Assembly: GCA_937900215.1 (NCBI GenBank)
Contig: CALCFH010000300.1
Location: 1-6,303 of the forward strand
DNA length: 6,303 bases
Direction: 5' to 3'
Source: an uncultured Cryomorphaceae bacterium
GTDB lineage: Bacteria > Bacteroidota > Bacteroidia > Flavobacteriales > Schleiferiaceae
Shown: positions 1-5,558 of the stretch, piece by piece
How the letters are laid out: every line of letters starts with the position of its first letter
Numbering within the stretch: the stretch's first letter is position 1
Program-made: the position numbers and the translations under genes
Notes under the pieces: generated by a model
Databases searched by the model: none
Told to the model about the DNA's origin: nothing
What the model saw: only the letters and a program-made list of their open reading frames with translations

Positions 1-51
1 ATATGGTGTATTGAGCGCTTAGATATTGTCCAATCGGGGGATAAAAGCTAG
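1..51 (+). CDS. 3' end of an unidentified upstream gene (partial)
   Basis: Frame 1 is open from the first base to a TAG at 49-51 and encodes the tail IWCIERLDIVQSGDKS. The other two forward frames hit stops by base 22, so this is the only frame that could carry an upstream gene into the window. The stop lies 16 bases before the ATG pair at 68/71 of the prenyltransferase gene, a spacing consistent with one operon. Sixteen residues are too few to name a family. A phosphopantetheinyl transferase is a neighbour I would consider from memory of Bacteroidota gene order, but nothing in this tail proves it. It could also be chance openness in untranslated leader. Confidence 0.4.
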   Translation: MWCIERLDIVQSGDKS

Positions 52-70
52 GTTTACGCTTAGGATTATG

Positions 71-814
71 ATGGACTCATTTACTTCTGTTTTAAGCATT
101 ATTGAAAAGGCCCGTGAGGAAGGCAGAACCCTGCTTTCTATATTGGTTGACCCCGATAAAGCGGCAGAAGAACATCTAGAAAAGATAGTTGAAAGCTCTG
201 AAAATCAGTCGGATATTTTCTTCGTAGGCGGAAGTTTAGTAACAGAATTAAAGCTAGATCAAACCATAGATGGATTAAAAAAAAGGTCTAAAAAGCCGGT
301 TGTTTTGTTCCCTGGTAGCCTTCTACAAATAAGCAATAAAGCAGACGCTTTGCTCTTTCTTACGCTCATTTCAGGCAGAAATCCAGAATTATTAATCGGT
401 CATCATGTGGTTGCAGCTCCCATGATTCGCAAAACCCAGTTAGAAGTAATGCCGGTAGGTTATATGCTCATTGATGGAGGAAAACCAACCACAGCCTCCT
501 ATATGAGTCATACTTCTCCCATTCCGGCCAACAAACCCGAAATAGCCGTATGTACTGCCATGGCGGGCGAAATGCTAGGTCTTAAACTGTTGTATTTAGA
601 CGCAGGAAGTGGTGCTGAGAACCCTGTTTCGGCTGAAATTATTTCTGCCGTAAGAGAAGCTACCGACCTTCCAATTATTGTGGGAGGAGGAATTAGAACA
701 GCCGAACAAGCAGGCAAAGCAGCAAAAGCAGGCGCCACGGTTGTTGTAGTTGGAAATGCCCTTGAAAAAGATCCCGGAAGGATTCGCGAATTGAAGCAAG
801 CGATTAGTCGTTAA
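71..814 (+). CDS. Geranylgeranylglyceryl/heptaprenylglyceryl phosphate synthase family protein
   Basis: This is a 247-residue TIM-barrel prenyltransferase of the GGGPS/PcrB family. The family joins a polyprenyl diphosphate to sn-glycerol-1-phosphate, the first ether bond of archaeal-type lipids; the physiological product in Bacteroidota is not settled. Visible family signatures, in order, are LVDPDK (25-30), VGGSLVT (52-58), FPGS (80-83), SGRN (101-104), YMLIDGGK (131-138), YLDAGSGA (175-182), VGGGIRT (204-210) and VVGNALE (226-232). The last three form the phosphate-binding end of the barrel. Length is normal and the protein is soluble, probably membrane-surface associated. I chose the ATG at 71; the adjacent ATG at 68 is equally possible. 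The open frame continues to a TTG at 26, but those residues are basic and not family-like. AGGA at 62-65 is a weak ribosome site. The next gene starts 4 bases after the stop. Confidence 0.9.
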   Translation: MDSFTSVLSIIEKAREEGRTLLSILVDPDKAAEEHLEKIVESSENQSDIFFVGGSLVTELKLDQTIDGLKKRSKKPVVLFPGSLLQISNKADALLFLTLISGRNPELLIGHHVVAAPMIRKTQLEVMPVGYMLIDGGKPTTASYMSHTSPIPANKPEIAVCTAMAGEMLGLKLLYLDAGSGAENPVSAEIISAVREATDLPIIVGGGIRTAEQAGKAAKAGATVVVVGNALEKDPGRIRELKQAISR

Positions 815-818
815 CAAG

Positions 819-1070
819 ATGATCATAAGCGTAGAAATAAGCTTATATCCTTTGCGTACTGAATACCTGCGTTACATTCAGGACTTTATAGAACGACTGC
901 AATCTTATCCCAATTTACATCTCAGAGTAGACGAAACATCCACCTTTATTACAGGAGAATCTGAATTGGTTTGGGATGCGCTGAAGAAGGAAACCACCCA
1001 AACATGGGAAGAAGCCGGACAAAGTGTTTTTGTAATGAAATGGCTCTTAGGTGATCTAAAAGCAAATTGA
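819..1070 (+). CDS. Small thiamine-binding (YkoF/MTH1187-type) protein
   Basis: This 83-residue cytosolic protein has the pattern of the Thiamine_BP (YkoF/MTH1187/DUF77) family. An N-terminal beta strand with SLYPL (8-12) is followed by a helix, then a central STFITGE stretch (about 41-47), a second helix around VWDALKK, and a closing strand near SVFVMKWLLG. The ferredoxin-like fold of this family binds thiamine or its HMP moiety in YkoF. It is shorter than the usual ~100 residues but appears complete, with no signal peptide or membrane segment. Its ATG lies 4 bases after the prenyltransferase stop, and its TGA overlaps the TTG start of the PnuC-like transporter. Adjacency to a PnuC-type transporter, a small-molecule-kinase-like protein and a TPP riboswitch strengthens a thiamine role. 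Whether it buffers thiamine, assists the transporter or regulates it is inference. Confidence 0.8.
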   Translation: MIISVEISLYPLRTEYLRYIQDFIERLQSYPNLHLRVDETSTFITGESELVWDALKKETTQTWEEAGQSVFVMKWLLGDLKAN

Positions 1071-1612
1071 AAAGTAATAAGCATTTTGTAGAATGGCTTG
1101 CCGTTCTCTTTTCACTCGCCTTTACATATTTCTTGGGCGAAGAGCAGCGCTGGAGTTGGTTCTTTGGTTTTGCCGCCTCGAGTCTGTACTTTTTCTTAGT
1201 TTGGAAAAAGGGATTGTTAGCCGAAGCCTTCCTCCATCTCTTTTATTTAGTCATGGCCGTTATGGGCTGGATGAATTGGGGAGCAGAATCGGGCATTCTG
1301 CTGCAAGAAGCCCTCGAGTTGTCTGTACATCTAAAACTCATTGCATTCGGTTTAGCGATTACCTTTCTAAGTGGATTTCTACTCAAATCAAAAACCCAAG
1401 CAAAAACACCCTATGTAGATGCCTTCACTACTGTTTTCAGTATAATAGGCAGCTTTCTTATGGTTGGATACTTTCGAGAAAACTGGTTGTATTGGATTGT
1501 CATAGACCTTGTTTCTATCTACCTCTACGGAATGAGGAAGATGTGGCCAACGGTTATCCTTTTTATCTGCTATACCGCACTAGCTATAAATGCCTATTAT
1601 CAATGGCAATGA
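1067..1612 (+). CDS. pnuC: PnuC-family vitamin transporter, probably thiamine (PnuT-like)
   Basis: A 181-residue, strongly hydrophobic inner-membrane protein with about six or seven predicted helices. Conserved PnuC features are EWLAV near the N-terminus (9-13), the W-S-W-F-F-G segment (29-34) ending the first helix, FYLVMAVMGWMNW (59-71) and YWIVIDLVSIYLY (142-154) with its buried Asp147. PnuC proteins move unphosphorylated vitamins by facilitated diffusion, and intracellular phosphorylation traps the substrate. Family members carry nicotinamide riboside (PnuC), riboflavin (PnuX) or thiamine (PnuT). Thiamine is inferred here from the thiamine-binding neighbour and nearby TPP riboswitch, not from substrate residues. 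The start is TTG at 1067: an in-frame stop at 1052-1054 leaves no other usual start codon before the first conserved helix. TTG overlaps the previous TGA, and the gene's own TGA overlaps the next ATG. Confidence 0.88.
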   Translation: MKSNKHFVEWLAVLFSLAFTYFLGEEQRWSWFFGFAASSLYFFLVWKKGLLAEAFLHLFYLVMAVMGWMNWGAESGILLQEALELSVHLKLIAFGLAITFLSGFLLKSKTQAKTPYVDAFTTVFSIIGSFLMVGYFRENWLYWIVIDLVSIYLYGMRKMWPTVILFICYTALAINAYYQWQ

Positions 1613-2124
1613 AGTTGATCTGTTTAACCGGAGCCGAATCCACTGGGAAATCGAGCTTAGCTCTTCAGTTGGCTGGGCACTTCAATACCTATTCTTTGGC
1701 CGAATATGCGCGTGAATACCTCGAAGCCTTCGGTCCGACTTATGTCTATGAAGATTTAAGTTCCATGGCAAAAGAACAGCAAAGACGGATATTGAAGTTT
1801 GCCAAAATATCGAAGCCCATCGGCTTTTTGGATACCGATTTACTCACCCTTATGATTTGGAGTAAATACGTTTTCAACAGAGTAGATCCATGGTTGGAAG
1901 AAGCCTTCCAACAAAAAAAAATAGACTTATACCTTCTGTGCAAACCGGATATTGCCTGGGAAGCCGATCCTTTAAGAGAACATCCAACCAAACGAGAGCA
2001 GATCCACTCAATCTATGAGAACGAACTCTTGAGGCGCCAACTACCCTTTGAAATTGTACAAGGAGAAGGAGAAGCTCGATTTTCATCGGCTTTAAACGCA
2101 ATTGAAGAATCGAAGCTTTTTTGA
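1609..2124 (+). CDS. NadR-kinase-like P-loop ATPase, putative thiamine (vitamin) kinase
   Basis: This 171-residue protein resembles the C-terminal ribosylnicotinamide-kinase domain of NadR but lacks NadR's HTH and adenylyltransferase parts. Visible motifs are a Walker A GAESTGKSS (8-16), EYARE (32-36) where NadR has an EYxRE-type motif, FLDTDLLT (73-80) for the Walker-B/magnesium region, and YLLCKPDIAWEADPLREHP (108-126), which includes the family's lid-like Arg segment. It is soluble and probably cytosolic. Next to a PnuC-type transporter, such a kinase would phosphorylate the imported vitamin and trap it. Thiamine is the likely substrate because the flanking genes point to thiamine; nicotinamide riboside is the main alternative. 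The ATG at 1609 overlaps the transporter stop as ATGA. ATG at 1603 (two extra residues) is also possible. The -33 element of the next promoter lies inside its last codons. Confidence 0.82.
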   Translation: MKLICLTGAESTGKSSLALQLAGHFNTYSLAEYAREYLEAFGPTYVYEDLSSMAKEQQRRILKFAKISKPIGFLDTDLLTLMIWSKYVFNRVDPWLEEAFQQKKIDLYLLCKPDIAWEADPLREHPTKREQIHSIYENELLRRQLPFEIVQGEGEARFSSALNAIEESKLF

Positions 2125-2134
2125 GTTAGTTTTG
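2102..2134 (+). promoter_or_regulatory. Bacteroidota-type promoter for the riboswitch/receptor unit
   Basis: TTG at 2102-2104 and TAGTTTTG at 2127-2134 are separated by 22 bases. The downstream element matches the Bacteroidota -7 consensus TAnnTTTG exactly, and the spacing fits the family's TTG(-33)/-7 arrangement. Transcription would begin a few bases later, near 2140, which is just where the riboswitch aptamer starts. The -33 element is within the kinase coding sequence and the -7 element begins 3 bases after its stop codon. The receptor can therefore be transcribed independently of the upstream operon. Confidence 0.7.
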
Positions 2135-2140
2135 CGCCAT

Positions 2141-2215
2141 CTCATAGGGGTGCCTCCAAAAGGCTGAGATTATACCCATTGAACCTGGGCAGGTAATGCT
2201 GCCAAGGAAAATGAA
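2141..2215 (+). ncRNA. TPP riboswitch (THI-box) aptamer
   Basis: The order of conserved THI-box blocks is complete. GGGGTGCC (2147-2154) is followed by GGCTGAGAT (2162-2170), CCC (2175-2177) pairing with the 5' GGG, GAACCTG (2181-2187), GGTAATGC (2192-2199) and AGGAAA (2205-2210). Short stems are visible: TCAT 2142-2145 with ATGA 2211-2214 (P1), GCC 2152-2154 with GGC 2162-2164 (P3), and GGCA 2188-2191 with TGCC 2200-2203. The CTGAGA and TAATGC segments are the pyrimidine- and pyrophosphate-sensing cores of this RNA family. It binds thiamine pyrophosphate and normally shuts down the downstream gene when the cofactor is plentiful. Here that gene is the TonB-dependent receptor starting at 2276. 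Confidence 0.95.
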
Positions 2216-2225
2216 TCAAAAATTA

Positions 2226-2275
2226 TATTAACCTGCGGATAATAGCCCCTGTTATTCGTGATAAGAAATCTTATC
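2226..2275 (+). promoter_or_regulatory. Putative riboswitch expression platform
   Basis: This spacer between aptamer and start codon contains ACCTGC (2231-2236), the exact complement of GCAGGT (2189-2194) inside the aptamer core. With one bulged A the pairing extends to AAT/ATT (2195-2197 with 2227-2229). That duplex and the folded aptamer are mutually exclusive. CCCCT (2246-2250) is likewise complementary to AGGGG (2146-2150). Immediately before the ATG, GATAAG (2260-2265) and CTTATC (2270-2275) form a perfect 6-bp hairpin with a 4-base loop. A second GATAA at 2238-2242 could compete for the same TTATC. There is no T-run terminator, so translational control of start-codon access is more likely than termination. 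The elements are seen in the sequence; the switching mechanism is inference. Confidence 0.45.
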
Positions 2276-4399
2276 ATGAAGCTATTTCTCGCTCTTTCCA
2301 CCACTGCACTACTGCTCTCAGCAGCCCATGCACAAACCTCTACAGACAGCAGTAAAACGCTGCTAATGGAAGCTCAAGTAACTGCGCTGCGCGCGCGAAA
2401 CACCACTCCCACCAGCTATCAGAATCTCGATTCCAGCGCCTTGCAGCGTTTCGATAGTGGAAAAGACCTTCCTCATATTCTCATGCAAACGCCTTCTATG
2501 GTGGTTACCTCTGATGCAGGAGCCGGAATAGGCTACACAGGAATGCGGATACGCGGAAGCGATGCAAGTCGTATTAACGTAACCATGAACGGGATACCGA
2601 TGAATGACTCTGAATCGCAAGGGGTTTTCTGGGTGAATACCGCCGACTTGATTTCTGATTTAAACAGTGTTCAAATTCAGAGAGGGGTGGGAACTTCCAC
2701 CAATGGCCCGGGTGCTTTTGGCGCTAGTGTGAACCTAAATTCATTAGGAATAAACACAAAGCCCTATGCACAATTCAGAACAGCAGCGGGTTCTTTCAAT
2801 AGCTTCCGCAACACCTTGAAATTGGGAACCGGTAGACTAAACAATGGGCTGAGTTTCGATCTTCGTTTGTCGGATATTCGTTCAGACGGATTTATAGATC
2901 GTGCTTCTAGTGAGTTGAGAGGCTATTCAACCAAAATAGCTTGGCAGGATGAAGTACAAAACATCCAATTCATTGCCTTTGGAGGTAGAGAAAAAACCTA
3001 TCAAGCATGGTATGGAGTTGATTCTCTCAGCTTCAGAAATAATCCACAACTAAATTATGCCGGAACCCTTTACGACTCGTTGGGTGGAATACAAGGCTAT
3101 TATGATGATGAAACCGATAATTACGGTCAAGATCATTTACAGTTGCATTATGGACGTCAATTGTCTTCGAAGACCAATCTAACCATGGGCTTGCACTACA
3201 CCAGAGGCAAGGGCTACTATCAGCAATACATTCAAGGCGGCGATATGCTGGCACACGGCCTCATGCCATCTGTTATAAACGGAGATAGCCTCACTTCCAC
3301 CGACTTAATCCGTCAGCTTTGGCTCGACAATCACTTTTACGGAGGTGTTTTCCAACTAAGCACTCGAGTGAATAATCACTCCATACAATTGGGTGGAAGT
3401 TTGAATAGCTACGAAGGAGATCATTTCGGAAGACTCGATTGGACCCGCTGGTCGGCCCAATCGGAGCAAGGAGATCGGTTTTATGAGAACAGGTCGCTAA
3501 AAACCGACTTCAATTTGTATTTAAAATGGGAGAAGAGATGGAAAAAATGGATGGGATTTGCGGACCTACAATACCGCACTTTCAACTATTCAGGAACAGG
3601 TACAGAAGAAGGACCCACAGAAGTAGACTTCAATGATCAGCAGCATTTTATCAATCCAAAGTTTGGACTTTCCTACGTACTCTCGGAGCAGCAGCAATTA
3701 TACACATCCTACGCACTGGCACAGCGAGAGGGCAATCGATCTGATTACCTAGCAGGAGAACCCCAACCCGAAGTACTGCACAATATAGAGGCCGGCTGGA
3801 GAGGCAATTTCACAAAGGGAAGCTTTCAGGTGAATGCCTACTTAATGCAATATTCAGATCAATTGGTTTTAACAGGAGAGATAGACAATGTGGGCAATTT
3901 CATTCGCAGAAATGTAGGCAACAGTAGACGTATTGGAGTAGAATTGAACGGCAATTATAGCATTAACAAGCAATGGCAAATTTCATCCAACCTTGCGCTA
4001 TCGAACAATCAGATTCTAGAATATTCTGAAATCCAAAACGGCAATCTCATACGCTACACCAATACTCCCCTGGCCTATTCACCGTCGGTAGTAGGCGGAT
4101 GGGTTCTGAATTATTCCATCAAGAAATTTCAAGCCTCTTGGTCGGCGAGATATATTGGAGAGCAGCAGTTAGACAACACCGGACTAGCACGATTAAAACT
4201 GGATTCGTATTTCCTAAACGATCTGCGCTTGACTCACGATTTCAAAGTTAAAAGCACCAAAGGAATTCAATTCAGCCTAGACATCTTCAACCTCTTGGAT
4301 GTAATGTATGCTTCCAACGGATATGTTTACGAAGGATTTGCCTATTACTATCCACAAGCCGGAAGGCATTTTATGGCAGGATTGTCGGTTCAGCTCTAA
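2276..4399 (+). CDS. TonB-dependent outer-membrane receptor, probable thiamine uptake
   Basis: A 707-residue TonB-dependent receptor. Residues 1-19 form a signal peptide (positive K2, hydrophobic core, AHA cleavage site before Q20). A plug domain follows, with TGMRIRGSDASRINVTMNG (88-106), IPMND (107-111) and VQIQRGVGTSTNGPGAFGAS (132-151). The remainder is a long beta-barrel rich in alternating aromatic strands, and the protein ends in FMAGLSVQL with a terminal hydrophobic residue as barrel proteins do. It lacks the carboxypeptidase-regulatory-like N-terminal extension and SusD partner of polysaccharide SusC systems, which fits a vitamin or siderophore receptor. The TPP riboswitch directly upstream makes thiamine or a phosphorylated derivative the likely ligand. 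I chose ATG 2276 over the in-frame GTG at 2258 because it gives a clean signal peptide. No frameshift is seen. Confidence 0.92.
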   Translation: MKLFLALSTTALLLSAAHAQTSTDSSKTLLMEAQVTALRARNTTPTSYQNLDSSALQRFDSGKDLPHILMQTPSMVVTSDAGAGIGYTGMRIRGSDASRINVTMNGIPMNDSESQGVFWVNTADLISDLNSVQIQRGVGTSTNGPGAFGASVNLNSLGINTKPYAQFRTAAGSFNSFRNTLKLGTGRLNNGLSFDLRLSDIRSDGFIDRASSELRGYSTKIAWQDEVQNIQFIAFGGREKTYQAWYGVDSLSFRNNPQLNYAGTLYDSLGGIQGYYDDETDNYGQDHLQLHYGRQLSSKTNLTMGLHYTRGKGYYQQYIQGGDMLAHGLMPSVINGDSLTSTDLIRQLWLDNHFYGGVFQLSTRVNNHSIQLGGSLNSYEGDHFGRLDWTRWSAQSEQGDRFYENRSLKTDFNLYLKWEKRWKKWMGFADLQYRTFNYSGTGTEEGPTEVDFNDQQHFINPKFGLSYVLSEQQQLYTSYALAQREGNRSDYLAGEPQPEVLHNIEAGWRGNFTKGSFQVNAYLMQYSDQLVLTGEIDNVGNFIRRNVGNSRRIGVELNGNYSINKQWQISSNLALSNNQILEYSEIQNGNLIRYTNTPLAYSPSVVGGWVLNYSIKKFQASWSARYIGEQQLDNTGLARLKLDSYFLNDLRLTHDFKVKSTKGIQFSLDIFNLLDVMYASNGYVYEGFAYYYPQAGRHFMAGLSVQL

Positions 4400-4454
4400 G
4401 AGAAATCAACAGTCTACTTTCTTTAGGTAAACTTGGTGGAAATCATTTAATATT

Positions 4455-4494
4455 AGCATGCAATGAGGTTTACAAAACCCCTTTTGACCATGCT
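4455..4494 (+). terminator. Nested stem-loop behind the receptor gene, possible weak terminator
   Basis: An outer stem AGCATG (4455-4460) with CATGCT (4489-4494) encloses an inner stem GGTTT (4467-4471) with AAACC (4475-4479) and a three-base loop. The inner stem is followed by CCTTTTG, a short pyrimidine run. It lies 55 bases after the receptor stop codon. The stems are short and the T-run is only four, so intrinsic termination would be weak. It may instead be a structured 3' end or chance pairing. Confidence 0.3.
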
Positions 4495-4868
4495 GGAGTG
4501 AACAACATTGTTAGGAGACAGAGTTATCTAATAGTAAACAAAATCAGCAGCGCTTTCTGAAGGAGAGTTCTTTTGGATTCGATCGGTTTATCGCTGGCCA
4601 GAGGTAGATCGTTCTTTCATTGGATTGGTCAACTTACAAACCTAAGCAGGACGTGAAATAAAGCTATTATGAAATGGAATTCAGCAGATAGAGTTGATCT
4701 TGAGTTCAAAAGGAGATGAAAAAGCCTGCTTTCAAGAAAAAAAAATGGAAAGAAGAGCAAATCAAGGTTAAAACATCAAAGAAGCAGAAGCAAATAGTTA
4801 AACGTATTCATTTGATTATCATAGCCTTAAAACATTGTATAAAATTAATATTTAGCCAACTTCAGAGA

Positions 4869-4899
4869 TTGCACAGTAGAGAGATTTTTTCGTTCTTTG
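4869..4899 (+). promoter_or_regulatory. Weak candidate promoter for the wHTH/polysaccharide unit
   Basis: TTG at 4869-4871 and GTTCTTTG at 4892-4899 are 20 bases apart. This matches the Bacteroidota -33/-7 layout in spacing and in the TTTG end, but lacks the TA of TAnnTTTG. It is the best pair I found in the gap. If used, the transcript would start near 4905 and would carry the 4924-4963 hairpin in its leader. Confidence 0.2.
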
Positions 4900-4923
4900 A
4901 GCAAGTTTTTTACTCACTCTTGA

Positions 4924-4963
4924 GCCCTCGTCAAAAACATTCAAAAATGGGACTGACGAGGGC
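4924..4963 (+). repeat. Perfect 10-bp inverted repeat in the leader of the wHTH gene
   Basis: GCCCTCGTCA (4924-4933) and TGACGAGGGC (4954-4963) are exact reverse complements with a 20-base A-rich loop. The loop edge carries a short direct repeat, TCAAAAA at 4931 and 4941. This is the strongest stem in the intergenic region, and it ends 42 bases before the ATG at 5006. No T-run follows on the + strand, so it is not a standard terminator. It could be a leader RNA hairpin controlling the polysaccharide genes, or an operator for a dimeric regulator such as the adjacent winged-helix protein. Both roles are inference. Confidence 0.6.
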
Positions 4964-5005
4964 GAAGCCGTAGAAAAAGTTCCATTTTCTCCTTTCAAAA
5001 TCCAA

Positions 5006-5536
5006 ATGCTGGATTCGCTCATTACTTCTAAAACGCGCATTAAACTCTTGCTAAAATTCTTTAGCAACAGCTCTAACTCTGCCTATTTAAGAGGTTTAGC
5101 TGAGGAGTTTGGCGAAAGCACGAACAGCGTTCGAGTAGAACTCAATCGACTTAAGGAAGCTGGACTGTTAGAGTCCCGTCCAAGCGGCAATACCATTCTC
5201 TATAGAGCCAACACAAAGAGCTCTCTCTTTCCAGATATCAAAGCCATGGTAGGCAAATACCTCGGATTTGATCGCTTGGTAGAGCAAGTGATTGAGCGTC
5301 TTGGCGAAGTGGAACTCGCACTGATTACAGGAGATTATGCCAAAGGCAAAGACAGCGGAATTATAGACCTCGTATTAGTGGGTACCATTGACAATGAATT
5401 GTTGCATGGATATATAGTCAAAGCAGAAAAGCTGATCAACAGAAAAGTTCGTCCCTTGGTTTTAACCAAAGAAGAATATAAGAAGTTTAACGGTAAGTTA
5501 GAAAAAGAAAGCCACATAGTGTTGTGGGTTAAGTAA
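5006..5536 (+). CDS. Winged-helix regulator fused to a degenerate nucleotidyltransferase-like domain
   Basis: A 176-residue cytosolic protein. Residues 1-70 form a winged helix-turn-helix: TRIKLLLKFF (10-19) is the first helix, YLRGLAEEFGES and TNSVRVELNRLKEAGLLES the HTH, and NTILYRAN (62-69) the wing. Residues about 95-176 resemble a minimal nucleotidyltransferase fold, with ITGDYAKGKDSGIIDLVLVG (107-126) standing where active enzymes have G-S...G...SDIDL. Here the serine is Asp110 and the first catalytic aspartate appears replaced by Ile, leaving Asp121, so catalysis is doubtful and ligand sensing or a structural role is likelier. From recollection, similar proteins often sit at the head of Bacteroidota exopolysaccharide loci. 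A nucleotide-sugar dehydrogenase starts 22 bases downstream, suggesting co-transcription. DNA binding is probable; its target and signal are unknown. Confidence 0.75.
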   Translation: MLDSLITSKTRIKLLLKFFSNSSNSAYLRGLAEEFGESTNSVRVELNRLKEAGLLESRPSGNTILYRANTKSSLFPDIKAMVGKYLGFDRLVEQVIERLGEVELALITGDYAKGKDSGIIDLVLVGTIDNELLHGYIVKAEKLINRKVRPLVLTKEEYKKFNGKLEKESHIVLWVK

Positions 5537-5558
5537 ATACAGTTTAAAAATCAATTTC

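Larger units (their letters stand above)
4400..5005. other. 606-base intergenic region without a convincing gene
   Basis: The stretch separates the thiamine receptor from the polysaccharide-type genes. I find no tRNA-like or insertion-sequence signature. The only sizeable open frame (4716-4973, 85 codons) is lysine-rich, shows no recognisable family, has its AGGAG directly abutting the ATG, and runs through the 10-bp inverted repeat, so I do not call it. Short fragments around 4550-4650 read as interrupted peptide in several frames and could be decayed coding sequence, but nothing is identifiable. The region also contains the nested stem at 4455-4494 and the leader hairpin at 4924-4963, listed separately. 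Confidence 0.6.

Noticed and set aside
26..70. Extension of the prenyltransferase to a TTG at 26
   Set aside because: The added 15 residues do not resemble the family N-terminus, they overlap the likely tail of the upstream gene, and an ATG pair at 68/71 gives the expected length.
1093..1608. Open frame running into the kinase-like gene from inside the transporter gene
   Set aside because: It is the out-of-frame shadow of the transporter. The P-loop protein begins at the ATGA overlap at 1609, right before its Walker A region.
2258..2275. GTG start for the TonB receptor
   Set aside because: It would add six residues ahead of a complete signal peptide and place the start within the hairpin next to ATG 2276. 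ATG 2276 is the simpler choice.
4716..4973. 85-codon lysine-rich open frame in the intergenic region
   Set aside because: No family resemblance, low-complexity basic start, AGGAG touching the ATG with no spacing, and it runs across the 10-bp inverted repeat. It reads as A-rich non-coding sequence that happens to lack stops.
4924..4980. Inverted repeat as an intrinsic terminator
   Set aside because: The sequence after the 3' arm is GAAGCCGTAGAAAAAG, with no T-run on the + strand, and the 20-base loop is long for a terminator. No converging gene needs one on the - strand.
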